From Methyloceanibacter sp. wino2 (GTDB taxonomy: Bacteria > Pseudomonadota > Alphaproteobacteria > Rhizobiales > Methyloligellaceae), in assembly GCF_003071365.1 (NCBI RefSeq), contig NZ_CP028960.1, forward strand, positions 1,240,001 to 1,304,000: DNA of 64,000 nucleotides, read 5' to 3'. A program made the translations under genes and the position numbers. Numbering within the stretch: position 1 is the first letter of the stretch; each line of letters begins with the position of its first letter. A model generated the notes under the pieces. That model saw only the letters and a list, made by a program, of their open reading frames with translations, did no database searches and was not told the DNA's origin. Of the stretch, positions 37,527 to 46,646 are shown piece by piece.

Positions 37527-38689
37527 TGGACGCGCCAACAGACGTCAGCGTCACAGAAGAAGTCGCGGCGGAAGGCATCCCGCAGCCGCGGGCTTGGGTT
37601 TCGGCGCTGAACAAGCGCCGCTGGCAGACCTTCAAGGCCAACCGGCGCGGCTACTGGTCCTTGTGGATCTTTCTGTTCCTCTTCGTGATCAGCCTGTTCG
37701 CCGAGTTCATCGCCAACGACAAGCCGATCCTCGTCGAGTATGAGGGGCAACTCTATTGGCCGATCTTCCAGGCCTACCCCGAGACGGATTTCGGCGGCAT
37801 CTTCGAAACCGAAGCGGATTATCGCGACCCCGTCGTACAGGAGCTGATCACCGAGAAGGGCGGCTGGATGCTGTGGCCGCCGATCCGCTTCTCGTACAAT
37901 ACGCAGAACAAGAATCCGCCGATGGCGTTTCCGGTGAAGCCGACTTGGCTGCTCACCGACAAGGATTGCGAGCTCGCCGTCGAGAAGGGCTTCCACCCCT
38001 GCAATTCCAGTCTCGAGTGGAACTGGCTCGGCACCGATGATCAGGGCCGCGACGTGGTCGCGCGGATCATCTACGGCTTCCGCATCTCCGTGCTGTTCGG
38101 ACTGGTGCTGACGGTCTTCTCGACCATCATCGGCGTCGCAGCCGGCGCGATACAGGGCTATTTCGGCGGCTGGACCGATCTCATATTCCAGCGCTTCATC
38201 GAGATCTGGACCAGCGTGCCGCAACTCTATCTGTTGATCATCGTGGCGGCGGTGATCGAACCGAATTTCTGGATCCTGCTCGGCATCTTGTTGGCCTTCT
38301 CCTGGGTTGCCCTCGTTGGCGTGGTCAGGGCCGAGTTCCTGCGTGCGCGCAATTTCGAATATGTCACGGCCGCGCGGGCGCTGGGGCTGCCCAACCTGAA
38401 GATCATCTTCAAGCACCTGCTGCCGAACGCCATGGTCGCCACGCTGACCTTCATGCCCTTCATCCTGAATGGCTCCATCACCACGCTGACGTCGCTGGAC
38501 TTCCTCGGCTTCGGATTGCCGCCGGGATCGCCGTCGCTCGGTGAACTGCTGGCCCAAGGCAAGGACAATCTCCAGGCGCCGTGGCTCGGGCTTACGGCCT
38601 TCTTCGTGATCGCCATCATGCTCAGCCTCTTGATTTTCGTGGGCGAGGCGGTGCGCGACGCGCTCGATCCGCGCAAGACGCTGACCTGA
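37526..38689 (+). CDS. yejE: ABC transporter permease YejE
   Basis: 387 residues. It is the second permease of the Yej importer. A cytoplasmic N-terminus leads to the first helix (about 47-65), then a long periplasmic loop with EWNWLGTDDQGRDVVARIIYGFRIS, the usual entry to the permease domain. The EAA-like loop TAARALGLPNLKIIFKHLLPNAM and five more helices follow. The start overlaps the last base of the yejB stop, so the two are translationally coupled. A CDF metal exporter gene, not the ATPase, comes next. Confidence 0.94.
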   Translation: MDAPTDVSVTEEVAAEGIPQPRAWVSALNKRRWQTFKANRRGYWSLWIFLFLFVISLFAEFIANDKPILVEYEGQLYWPIFQAYPETDFGGIFETEADYRDPVVQELITEKGGWMLWPPIRFSYNTQNKNPPMAFPVKPTWLLTDKDCELAVEKGFHPCNSSLEWNWLGTDDQGRDVVARIIYGFRISVLFGLVLTVFSTIIGVAAGAIQGYFGGWTDLIFQRFIEIWTSVPQLYLLIIVAAVIEPNFWILLGILLAFSWVALVGVVRAEFLRARNFEYVTAARALGLPNLKIIFKHLLPNAMVATLTFMPFILNGSITTLTSLDFLGFGLPPGSPSLGELLAQGKDNLQAPWLGLTAFFVIAIMLSLLIFVGEAVRDALDPRKTLT

Positions 38690-38698
38690 GGGGACTCC

Positions 38699-39616
38699 AT
38701 GCACGGTTCGCACGACCATAGCCACACGGTGAACGCCAAGAACGAAACCCGCATGGGAATCGCTGCCCTGCTGACGGGCGGCTTCATGGTCGTCGAGCTG
38801 GCCGGGGGCATTATCGCCAACTCCTTGGCGCTGATCGCCGATGCCGGGCACATGCTGACCGATTTCGCAGCGCTCGGACTTGCATGGTTTGCGTTCCGGC
38901 TGGCGCGGCGTCCCGCCGACTGGAAGCGTACCTATGGCTTCGACCGCTTTCAGGTGCTGGTGGCGTTCACCAATGGCCTGGCGCTGTTCGTGATCGCCGG
39001 TTGGATCGTCTACGAGGCAATCACCCGGCTATTGGCAGGTGAGGCGCATGTGGCGGGCGGCATCATGGTCGTTATCGGCGTCGCCGGCCTACTCGTGAAT
39101 ATCGTGTCGTTCCTGCTCCTGCGCAGCGCCGACCGGGAGAACCTCAATGTACGCGGCGCGGCGCTGCACGTGCTCGGCGACTTGCTTGGCTCGGTGGCCG
39201 CGTTGATCGCGGGCGCGGTGATCATGCTGACCGGGTGGACGCCGATCGATCCGTTGCTGTCGATCCTCGTGGCGGTAATCATCTTGCGCAGCGGCTGGTT
39301 CGTGGTGACGGAGTCGGCGCATATCATGCTCGAGGGCGCGCCGCAGGAACTCGACACGCGCGAGATTGCGCCGGACCTCGTGGACAATGTGCCCGGCGTG
39401 GACGAAGTCCACCATGTCCATGTCTGGTCCATCACCCAGTCGCGCCGTATGGCGACGCTGCACGCGGTCATCGACGACGCGGCGGAGATCGACATGGTCG
39501 TGAAGGGCGTGAAGGCGCGGCTGAAGGAAAAATTCAATCTGGATCACGCGACGGTCGAGGTCGAGTGCACCGCCTGCGCCGACACGACGGACGAACCTCA
39601 TCGAGCGACCTCATGA
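38699..39616 (+). CDS. Cation diffusion facilitator (ZitB/CzcD-like) metal exporter
   Basis: 305 residues. It is an inner-membrane Zn2+/Co2+/Cd2+-proton antiporter. His-rich N-terminus HGSHDHSHTVN; six helices; site-A residues in LIADAGHMLTDFAAL and LHVLGDLLGSVAALIAG (HxxxD pairs). The cytoplasmic domain (about 210-295) has VHHVHVWSI and ends with an extra VECTACADTTDE Cys pair. It sits 9 nt after yejE and its stop overlaps the yejF start (ATGA), so it is inside the ABC operon. That is unusual for this exporter. Confidence 0.92.
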   Translation: MHGSHDHSHTVNAKNETRMGIAALLTGGFMVVELAGGIIANSLALIADAGHMLTDFAALGLAWFAFRLARRPADWKRTYGFDRFQVLVAFTNGLALFVIAGWIVYEAITRLLAGEAHVAGGIMVVIGVAGLLVNIVSFLLLRSADRENLNVRGAALHVLGDLLGSVAALIAGAVIMLTGWTPIDPLLSILVAVIILRSGWFVVTESAHIMLEGAPQELDTREIAPDLVDNVPGVDEVHHVHVWSITQSRRMATLHAVIDDAAEIDMVVKGVKARLKEKFNLDHATVEVECTACADTTDEPHRATS

Positions 39617-41247
39617 CCGATAAGCCCACTCTTCTGACCGTCGACAACCTCTGTGTGGATTTCCGCGCGGGCGAGAAGGTGACCCACGCGGTGAAGGACG
39701 TCTCGTTCGAGATCGACCACGGCGAGACGCTCGCGCTCGTGGGCGAGTCCGGATCAGGCAAGACCGTCTCGGCCCTATCGATCCTCCAGTTGCTCCCCTA
39801 CCCCGCGGCCTCGCATCCGGGTGGGGCGATCTACTTCAAAGGCGAGAACCTCCTGGCGTTGCCGCCTGAGGGCCTGCGCCATGTGCGCGGCAATCAGATC
39901 TCCATGATCTTTCAGGAGCCGATGACCTCGCTCAATCCGCTCCACACGATCGAGCAGCAGATCGCAGAGGTGCTGCGGATCCATATGGGGATCACCGGCG
40001 CGAAGGCGCGCGCACGCATTCTCGATCTTCTCACCAAGGTCGGCATCCAACAGCCGGAGGAGCGGCTCGGCTCCTACCCGCACCAGCTGTCGGGTGGGCA
40101 ACGCCAGCGCGTGATGATCGCCATGGCGCTGGCCAACGAACCGGACCTCCTGATCGCTGACGAACCGACCACCGCGCTCGACGTGACGATCCAAGCGCAG
40201 ATCCTCGAGCTCTTGTTGCAGCTCAAGGCCGAGTTCAACATGGCGATGCTGCTCATCACCCACGACCTCGGAATCGTGCGCAAGATGGCGGATCATGTCT
40301 GCGTGATGCATCACGGCAAGATCGTCGAGCATGGATTGACCAAAGACATCTTCGAGCACCCGAAGGACGATTACACCAAGCATCTCATCGCGTCGGAGCC
40401 GAAAGGCTCTCCGCCGCCGGCCGACGCCAACGCGAAGACGATCCTCAAGACGGACGACCTGAAAGTGTGGTTCCCGATCAAGCGCGGCTTCCTGCGCAAG
40501 ACGGTCGGCCATGTCAAAGCGGTGGACGGCGTCGATGTGGATGTCAGGGAAGGTCAGACCTTGGGCGTGGTCGGCGAGTCCGGGTCGGGCAAGACGACGC
40601 TCGGCCAGGCGATCCTGCGCCTGATCTCGTCCGACGGTCCGATCGTCTATCTCGGCCAGCGCATCGACGGCTACAACTCGAAACAGATGCGCCCCTTGCG
40701 CAAGGATCTGCAGATCGTGTTCCAGGACCCGTACGGCTCTTTGAGCCCGCGCATGTCCATCGGACAGATCATCGAGGAAGGCTTGCTGATCCAGAATCCG
40801 GACATCTCGCGCGAGGACCGCGATGCGCGGGTGGCAAGGGCGCTAACCGAAGTGGGGCTTGATGCGAAGGTCCGCGACCGCTACCCGCACGAATTTTCCG
40901 GCGGTCAACGCCAGCGTATCGCCATTGCCCGCGCGCTCGTGCTGGAGCCGAAATTCTTGATCCTCGACGAACCGACATCGGCGCTCGACGTTTCCGTGCA
41001 GGCGCAGATCGTCGACCTGCTGCGGGATCTCCAGAAGAAGCATCGGCTCGCCTATCTCTTCATCAGTCACGATTTGAAAGTCGTGCGCGCGCTGGCCAAC
41101 TCGATCATCGTACTGCGGCACGGCAAAGTGGTGGAGCAAGGCCCCTCGCAGGAAGTGTTCGCCAATCCAAAGACGGACTATACGAAGGCGCTGCTGGCGG
41201 CGGCCTTCGAACTCGAGACCACACCCGCCGACGCCGTTTCCACCTGA
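39613..41247 (+). CDS. yejF: ABC transporter ATP-binding protein YejF (fused double ATPase)
   Basis: 544 residues with two ABC domains in one chain. Domain 1 has Walker A GESGSGKT (about 38-45), signature LSGGQRQR and Walker B LLIADEPT. Domain 2 has GESGSGKTT (about 320-328), FSGGQRQR and [12 protein letters not shown]. Oligopeptide-type C-terminal extensions follow both. It powers YejB/YejE uptake. ATG 39613 is fixed by overlap with the CDF stop; the frame is open far upstream but that is a shadow of the CDF gene. It is convergent with the NlpC/P60 gene 9 nt away. Confidence 0.95.
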   Translation: MTDKPTLLTVDNLCVDFRAGEKVTHAVKDVSFEIDHGETLALVGESGSGKTVSALSILQLLPYPAASHPGGAIYFKGENLLALPPEGLRHVRGNQISMIFQEPMTSLNPLHTIEQQIAEVLRIHMGITGAKARARILDLLTKVGIQQPEERLGSYPHQLSGGQRQRVMIAMALANEPDLLIADEPTTALDVTIQAQILELLLQLKAEFNMAMLLITHDLGIVRKMADHVCVMHHGKIVEHGLTKDIFEHPKDDYTKHLIASEPKGSPPPADANAKTILKTDDLKVWFPIKRGFLRKTVGHVKAVDGVDVDVREGQTLGVVGESGSGKTTLGQAILRLISSDGPIVYLGQRIDGYNSKQMRPLRKDLQIVFQDPYGSLSPRMSIGQIIEEGLLIQNPDISREDRDARVARALTEVGLDAKVRDRYPHEFSGGQRQRIAIARALVLEPKFLILDEPTSALDVSVQAQIVDLLRDLQKKHRLAYLFISHDLKVVRALANSIIVLRHGKVVEQGPSQEVFANPKTDYTKALLAAAFELETTPADAVST

Positions 41248-41256
41248 GGCTGCAGG

Positions 41257-42114
41257 TTAGAGCTTGGCGGCGAGACGTCGCGCGCTCGTGACCTCGAACC
41301 CTGCGTCCTTGATGCGCCGCCGGGCTTCCTCGAAGGGCTCCCGTTCCACCGCCATATGATAGGCGTTGGCGTGCAGGAATTCGTCGGCGCTGGTCATGAT
41401 GCCTACATGGCCTTCCCAAAAGATGAGATCGCCGCGCTGGAGGCCGGCGCCGCCCGCGATGTCGAGAGGCTCGCCCGCCTCGGCTTCTTGCATATCCGCA
41501 TCGCGCGGCAACACATGACCGGCGGCCCCGGCAGCAAGCTGCACGAGCCCGGAGCAATCCAGGCCGACGCTGGTGCGCCCGCCCCAGAGATAAGGCGCGC
41601 CGAGAAAGCCTTCGGCGACTGCAACGAAATCCGGCGCCTGATGGCCGACGGGTACGATATGACTGGCATAGACGAAGCCGCCGGTCTCGAGCGGGACATA
41701 ACGCCCCCCCTCCTCGGTCACGCTCACGCGCGCGTTCAGGCTGAGCATCCCTTGCGGGGGTGCCTTGGCGTCCGGCTCCGGGAAGACATAGGTGCGAAGC
41801 GCCGCAATGCGGTGGGTCGCCGGCGCGCCCATGCTGCCGAGCCCTTCGCTCGGCACATAGCCCACATAGCCGTCGTGATCGAGCTGGACCCAGGCCCAGC
41901 CGTCGGCCTCGTGGAAGACCATGACGGTTTCGCCGTGCAGTGCTTCGGTATCGAGGTTGGCATCGTCACGCGGCTTACGGCGCAGCGGCAAGGTGCTGGC
42001 CGCGACCTGCCGGCGCTCCCCCTGCACATAGCGGCCGGCGTCGACCACGCCACGCAAGCTCTCGGCCGCGAGATCGTCGCGGAAGGCATGCCGGCGTGGA
42101 TCGAGCTTCGTCAC
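41257..42114 (-). CDS. NlpC/P60 family peptidoglycan hydrolase with SH3 domains
   Basis: 285 residues, no signal peptide seen. Two bacterial SH3-like regions (about 35-95 and 105-155) precede an NlpC/P60 cysteine-peptidase domain with catalytic Cys in VGLDCSGLVQ (about 186-195), His in EGHVGIM (about 236-242) and a second polar residue in FLHANAYHMAV. Family members cut D-Glu-DAP bonds in cell-wall peptides. GTG 42114 overlaps the stop of the M17 peptidase gene by 4 nt. In relatives this gene pair is often linked. A cytoplasmic role in muropeptide recycling is possible because no export signal is visible. Confidence 0.88.
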   Translation of the reverse strand: MTKLDPRRHAFRDDLAAESLRGVVDAGRYVQGERRQVAASTLPLRRKPRDDANLDTEALHGETVMVFHEADGWAWVQLDHDGYVGYVPSEGLGSMGAPATHRIAALRTYVFPEPDAKAPPQGMLSLNARVSVTEEGGRYVPLETGGFVYASHIVPVGHQAPDFVAVAEGFLGAPYLWGGRTSVGLDCSGLVQLAAGAAGHVLPRDADMQEAEAGEPLDIAGGAGLQRGDLIFWEGHVGIMTSADEFLHANAYHMAVEREPFEEARRRIKDAGFEVTSARRLAAKL

Positions 42115-43529
42115 GCGTTCAGTTCTCCGCGAAAGTACTCGTACAACGCGCGCGCCGCATGCGGCTCGCCACCACGCGGCCGCCCGGGCTGGTCGCGCGG
42201 GACCCAGCCATAGATGTCGAGATGGGCATACCGCTTGGCGTCCTTCACAAAACGCTTGAGGAACAGGGCCGCCGTCACCGACCCCGCGAACGGGCCGTCG
42301 GAAATGTGGTTGACGTCGGCGATGCTGCTCTTGAGCATCTTGTCGTAGGGCGCCCAGAACGGCATGCGCCAGACGGGATCGCCGACAGCGCTCGCCGCCT
42401 TGATCATGCCCTCGGCGAAGGCCTCATCGGTTGAGTAGAACGGCGGGAGGTCGGGACCCAGCGCCACGCGCGCGGCGCCGGTCAATGTCGCGAAGGTGAC
42501 GAGATAGTCGGGCGCCTCCTCGTCGGCGAGGCTGAGCGCGTCGGCCAGCACCAATCGGCCCTCCGCATCGGTATTGCCGATCTCGACCGTCATCCCGTTG
42601 CGGCTGGGCAGCACGTCGCCGGGCCGGAAGGCGTTGCCCGCGACCGAGTTGTCCGCGGCCGGAATGATGACGCGCAGGCGGACAGGCAGCTTGGTGCGCA
42701 TCACCATCACCGCGAAGCTGAGCGCCGCGGCGGCGCCGCCCATGTCCTTCTTCATCAGGTTCATGGCGTTGCCGGGTTTCAGGTTGAGCCCGCCCGTATC
42801 GAAGCAAATGCCCTTGCCGACGATGGTGACCTTCGGCGCGCTTTCCGATCCCCAATGAAGGTCGATCAGGCGCGGGGCCCGGTTGCTTGCGCGGCCGACC
42901 GCATGGATCATCGGGAAGTTGTCCGCAAGCAGGGTCGAGCCTTCGGTGACCTTGATGGAGGCGCCGAAGGTCTTGGCAATATCGCGCGCAACGGCTTCGA
43001 GTTCGGCCGGCCCCAGATCGTTGGCTGGCGTATTGATCAGGTCGCGCCCGAGATAGACCGCCTCTGCCAGCGCCAGGACGTGCGCGCGATCCGCCCCTTC
43101 CGGCAGGACCAGGCGTTTCACGTCGCCCGTGCCGCCGCACTTGTAGCGCGTGAACCGGTAGCAGCCCTTCAGGAAGCCAAGCGCCGCCAGATCGGGATCG
43201 GGCAAATCCCCAACAAAGCGGTAGTCGCCCGCCGGCAGCACGCCGGGGAGAGCGCCTGTGAGCATGGGCTCACGCTCCGCCCAATCGGATCCGCCCGTGC
43301 CCAAGAGAACCTTGTCGATCGCGCCCGTCTCGTCGGGGACCAGAAGCACCGACCCTTGCGCGGGCTTCCATCCCCGCGCCTCGACCCAGCGGACCGCGTG
43401 GGCGCCGAGCCGCGATACGTCCTCTCCCGAAGTGATGAATTCAATGGGAATGGACGGCGAGCCGGGCTCCAGAAGCAGCTCTTCGAGCGTTTGGCGCAAA
43501 GGATCGAGCGAGGTCACGTGTGTTTGCAT
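42111..43529 (-). CDS. M17 family leucyl aminopeptidase
   Basis: 472 residues. It is a dinuclear-zinc aminopeptidase. The M17 signature NTDAEGRLVLADAL (about 326-339) and the metal/catalytic region VGKGICFDTGGLNLKPG ... MKKDMGGAA (about 244-276) are intact. The N-terminal regulatory domain spans about 1-150. ATG 43529 (MQTHVTSLDPL) gives the family length; the open frame upstream to 43928 overlaps the divergent GST gene and is a shadow. It is translated with the NlpC/P60 gene, suggesting joint peptide breakdown. Confidence 0.92.
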   Translation of the reverse strand: MQTHVTSLDPLRQTLEELLLEPGSPSIPIEFITSGEDVSRLGAHAVRWVEARGWKPAQGSVLLVPDETGAIDKVLLGTGGSDWAEREPMLTGALPGVLPAGDYRFVGDLPDPDLAALGFLKGCYRFTRYKCGGTGDVKRLVLPEGADRAHVLALAEAVYLGRDLINTPANDLGPAELEAVARDIAKTFGASIKVTEGSTLLADNFPMIHAVGRASNRAPRLIDLHWGSESAPKVTIVGKGICFDTGGLNLKPGNAMNLMKKDMGGAAAALSFAVMVMRTKLPVRLRVIIPAADNSVAGNAFRPGDVLPSRNGMTVEIGNTDAEGRLVLADALSLADEEAPDYLVTFATLTGAARVALGPDLPPFYSTDEAFAEGMIKAASAVGDPVWRMPFWAPYDKMLKSSIADVNHISDGPFAGSVTAALFLKRFVKDAKRYAHLDIYGWVPRDQPGRPRGGEPHAARALYEYFRGELNA

Positions 43530-43586
43530 GAAAAATCCCGGATGAGTCTTGAAGGGGCCGCGCATTAATGGCAGGGGAGCGGAAAC

Positions 43587-44279
43587 ATGACAACGACGGA
43601 AGGCGGAACGATGACCGGTACGGGCTACACGTTGGTAATTGGCGACAAGAACTACTCGTCGTGGAGCCTGCGCCCCTGGTTGTCGCTGAAAGCCTGCGGG
43701 GTTCCGTTCGACGAGGACCGCGTCCGCCTGAGGATGCCCGAGAGCAAGGCCGAGATCTTCAAGCGCTCGCCTTCGGGCAAGGTCCCGGCCCTCAAGACCG
43801 ATCTCGGCGTGATCTACGACAGCCTCGCGATCGTCGAGTATCTCGCCGAGCAATATCCCGATGCCGGGCTGTGGCCCGCGGATCCCGCCGCGCGCGCCGC
43901 GGCACGGTGCGTCTCCGCGGAGATGCATGCGGGCTTTCAGGCTCTGCGCAACGACATGCCTATGGATCTTATTTCGCGCTTTCCGATGCCGGAGCTCAGC
44001 GAGACCCTGGAGAACAACATCCGCCGGGTGGTCGCCATCTGGATGGACACACGAGCGCGCTTCGGCCAGGGCGGACCGCTGCTGTTCGGCGGCTTCACGA
44101 ATGCCGACGCCATGTATGCGCCGGTCGCGACGCGCTTCCGTACCTATGGCGTTCCTCTCGCCGACTTCGGCGACGACGGTACGGCCGCCGACTACATAGA
44201 CGCGATCTACGCGTTGCCCGATATGGCCGAGTGGCTGGCGGGCGCGGACGCCGAAATGCGCGAGCGCGAGTTGGTCTAG
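43587..44279 (+). CDS. Glutathione S-transferase family protein
   Basis: 230 residues. A thioredoxin-like N-terminal domain (about 12-90) has the NYSSWSLRPWLSLKA motif with the likely catalytic Ser/Tyr, the cis-Pro in SGKVPALK and the DSLAIVEYLAEQYP glutathione-binding segment. An all-helical C-terminal domain (about 100-225) follows. It resembles YfcF-type bacterial GSTs, but the substrate is unknown. ATG 43587 follows GGGGAGCGGAAAC; a second ATG at 43611 also precedes the conserved region. It is divergent from the aminopeptidase gene. Confidence 0.88.
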   Translation: MTTTEGGTMTGTGYTLVIGDKNYSSWSLRPWLSLKACGVPFDEDRVRLRMPESKAEIFKRSPSGKVPALKTDLGVIYDSLAIVEYLAEQYPDAGLWPADPAARAAARCVSAEMHAGFQALRNDMPMDLISRFPMPELSETLENNIRRVVAIWMDTRARFGQGGPLLFGGFTNADAMYAPVATRFRTYGVPLADFGDDGTAADYIDAIYALPDMAEWLAGADAEMRERELV

Positions 44280-44470
44280 ACCGCCTTCTCATCGAAAGCC
44301 GTGCGCGAGCCCGCGGATCGGCAGCCGTCGAGGCGCTGGTGCGCAAGCCGGCGCGTGCGCCGCCTTATGGTTAAGACTTTTTATACATCTGTCCCACATC
44401 ATGACACTCAACAAAGCATGCCAGAAACAGCGGGCGCACCGACCCTCGCCCGCCGGGGACAGTCACACCT

Positions 44471-45499
44471 ATGGTCCGCAACCACTCTCCGCGACATTCA
44501 CTGCTGATAGCGCTGCTGGCCACATCCGCCGCAGCGGTACTTCTTGGCGGCTGCGGTCACGCCGGCGGAGGCATGGGCGGCGGACTCGCCAGTAGCGGGC
44601 TCGGCCTCTTCAAGAAGAAACCGCCCGAAGTGCAGATGACCGCCGCCGAGGCGTTCGAGGCCACGACCAAGTGGAACGACGCCTACAACAAGGACACCAC
44701 CAACGCGCGCAACGCGCTCGGCTACTCCGCGGCGCTGCGGACACTGGGCAACAAGAAGCGCGCCTTCGAAGTGTTGCAGACCGCCTACGCGGCCAATCCG
44801 AACAATCCGGAACTTGCCGCCGAAATCGGCAAGGTCGCGCTAGAGACCGGCCAGGTCAGCGTCGCCACTAAGGCGCTCCAGACCGCCGAGGAGAAAGGCG
44901 TCAAAGACTGGAAGACGCTTTCGGCTCAGGGCACGCTCGCCGCCAAGAGGGGCGACCATGCCAAGGCCCAGCAATACTATCAGGCAGCCCTGCGGCAGAA
45001 GCCTGACTCGACATCCGTGATCAACAACCTGGCGCTGTCCTACACGCTGGACGGCAAGGCCAAGCAGGCCGAGACCCTTCTTCGCAAAGCCGAGAAAGAT
45101 GGTCGCAGCGACAAGCGCCTGCGCCAGAACCTCGCGCTCGTTCTCGGTGTCCAGGGCAAATACAACGAGGCCAAGGACGTGGCCGCCGTCGACGTCGGCG
45201 AGACCCAGGCCAAAAGGAGCGTGGCTTACTTGAAGAACATGCTCTCCAAGCCGACCGCGGTTGCCGCCGCCGAACCGCAAGCCCCGGCGCAGGCCGACCA
45301 AGGCTGGTCGCCCTTCGGCCCCAGCACCCCCGCCAAGCCGGCCGCGCCTAGCGTCGCGGCGGCGAGCCCCCTGCAGGCGCGCCCGCTGCCGACGGTCCAG
45401 ATGGTCAAGCCGGTCGAGGAAGTGGTCTCCGCACCGCCGAAGGTCGCGCAAGCATCGAGCCCCGGCACCTCGACGTTCTCCAAGTCGTCGTCGCGATAG
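44471..45499 (+). CDS. tadD: TadD-like TPR lipoprotein
   Basis: 342 residues. The signal peptide ends in the lipobox LGGC (Cys about residue 28), so it is a predicted outer-membrane lipoprotein. Four to five tetratricopeptide repeats (about 55-240) include ALGYSAALRTLGNKKRAFEVL and KPDSTSVINNLALSYTLDGKA. A Pro/Ala/Ser-rich tail follows. TadD is a pilotin-like TPR lipoprotein needed for Tad pilus/secretin assembly. It stands next to tadC but on the opposite strand, converging with the pilus operon. That supports the assignment, although other TPR lipoproteins look similar. Confidence 0.8.
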   Translation: MVRNHSPRHSLLIALLATSAAAVLLGGCGHAGGGMGGGLASSGLGLFKKKPPEVQMTAAEAFEATTKWNDAYNKDTTNARNALGYSAALRTLGNKKRAFEVLQTAYAANPNNPELAAEIGKVALETGQVSVATKALQTAEEKGVKDWKTLSAQGTLAAKRGDHAKAQQYYQAALRQKPDSTSVINNLALSYTLDGKAKQAETLLRKAEKDGRSDKRLRQNLALVLGVQGKYNEAKDVAAVDVGETQAKRSVAYLKNMLSKPTAVAAAEPQAPAQADQGWSPFGPSTPAKPAAPSVAAASPLQARPLPTVQMVKPVEEVVSAPPKVAQASSPGTSTFSKSSSR

Positions 45500-45551
45500 A
45501 GCCCCCTGGGGACCGCCGCAGGCCTAGCGAAAGTTTTGAGGGAAACGAGGG

Positions 45552-45577
45552 AAGGCGCTCTTCGGAGCGCCTTTCTT
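45552..45577 (+). terminator. Intrinsic terminator between tadD and tadC
   Basis: AAGGCGCTC (45552-45560), TTCG loop, GAGCGCCTT (45565-45573), then TCTT. It lies about 50 nt past the tadD stop. The symmetrical AAG...CTT edges mean it may also work for the convergent pilus operon. Confidence 0.8.
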
Positions 45578-45651
45578 GTGGGCGCCCTTCTGTCCCGCCC
45601 GGTGCGGTGCCCGCTCCGGAAGGCAGACCCGTCCAGGCGCCGCGTCGCGGT

Positions 45652-46632
45652 CTACTGGCGGAAGTTGTCCATGACCTGAATGCCGGCCGGTCCGAGAATG
45701 ACGACGAACAGCACCGGCAGGAAGAATACGATCATGGGCACGGTAAGCATCGGCGGCAACGCCGCGGCCTTCTTTTCGGCAAGAGACATGCGCATGTCCC
45801 GGCTTTCCTGCGCCAGAACGCGCAAGGCCTCGCTCACGGCCGTTCCGTATCGTTCCGCCTGGATCAGGCTCGTACCGACGGCCTTCACGGCCGCAAGGCC
45901 CGTGCGCTTGCCAAGGTTCTCATAGGCAAGGCGCCGCTCCGGCAGATAGGACAGTTCGGCCGTGGTGAGGCTGAACTCCTCGGCCAGTTCGATGGAGCGC
46001 GTGCCGATCTCGCCAGCGACCTTGTTCATGGCCGCTTCCACGGACATGCCGGCCTGAACGCAGATCAGCAGCAGATCCAGCGAGTCCGGGAACACGCTCG
46101 TGATGGATTTCTGCCGGCGCTGAATGAGATTGCTGATGAAGATGTCCGGGAAATAGAAGCCGAGATACGCCCCGCCGATCGAGATCCCAAGCCGCGCCAT
46201 CATGGGCAGACCGAAATCGTTCACAAAGAACAGATAGGCGAACGCGACCGTGAAGCCGGCGAAGGGCAACGCCGCCCGGAAGAACAGGAACGCGACGACC
46301 GGCGCTTGACCGCGAAAGCCGGCCATCTTCAACCGGTCCCGCGTCGAGTCCGTTTCGAGCGCCTTGCTGAGATTGAAGTTCTCCACGACCTGCTTCATGA
46401 AGCTCTTCGGCTCGCGGCGCAGCCTGGCCTGACGGCTCTCGTCGGCCATCGCTGCCACGCGCTCGGCCCGAAGTTTGTCACGCTCGCTTGAGACATATTT
46501 CATGCGCGCACCGAACCGGTCGCCGGCAAAGTACGGCATGATCAGCGAGGCAACCGTGGCGAAGGCCGCGATCGCGGTGAGGAGCACCACGACAGCCTTC
46601 GGGTCGGTCACGAAATCCATAATGATCGACAT
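45652..46632 (-). CDS. tadC: Type II secretion system F-domain protein TadC
   Basis: 326 residues. It is an inner-membrane platform protein of the Tad pilus. Helices lie near 13-33, 108-128, 133-155 and 293-320. The T2SSF domain (about 170-295) has FPDSLDLLLICVQAGMSVEAA and the second half-repeat SYLPERRLAYENLGKRTGL. ATG 46632 gives the normal length; the frame is open upstream into tadB. It lies 14 nt after the tadB stop and is the last gene of the minus-strand cpa operon. Confidence 0.92.
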   Translation of the reverse strand: MSIIMDFVTDPKAVVVLLTAIAAFATVASLIMPYFAGDRFGARMKYVSSERDKLRAERVAAMADESRQARLRREPKSFMKQVVENFNLSKALETDSTRDRLKMAGFRGQAPVVAFLFFRAALPFAGFTVAFAYLFFVNDFGLPMMARLGISIGGAYLGFYFPDIFISNLIQRRQKSITSVFPDSLDLLLICVQAGMSVEAAMNKVAGEIGTRSIELAEEFSLTTAELSYLPERRLAYENLGKRTGLAAVKAVGTSLIQAERYGTAVSEALRVLAQESRDMRMSLAEKKAAALPPMLTVPMIVFFLPVLFVVILGPAGIQVMDNFRQ

Positions 46633-46646
46633 GGCTTGTCCGTTCG

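Noticed and set aside
43530-43928. N-terminal extension of the aminopeptidase frame
   Set aside because: It overlaps the divergent GST gene and is not M17-like; MQTHVTSLDP at 43529 is the natural start.
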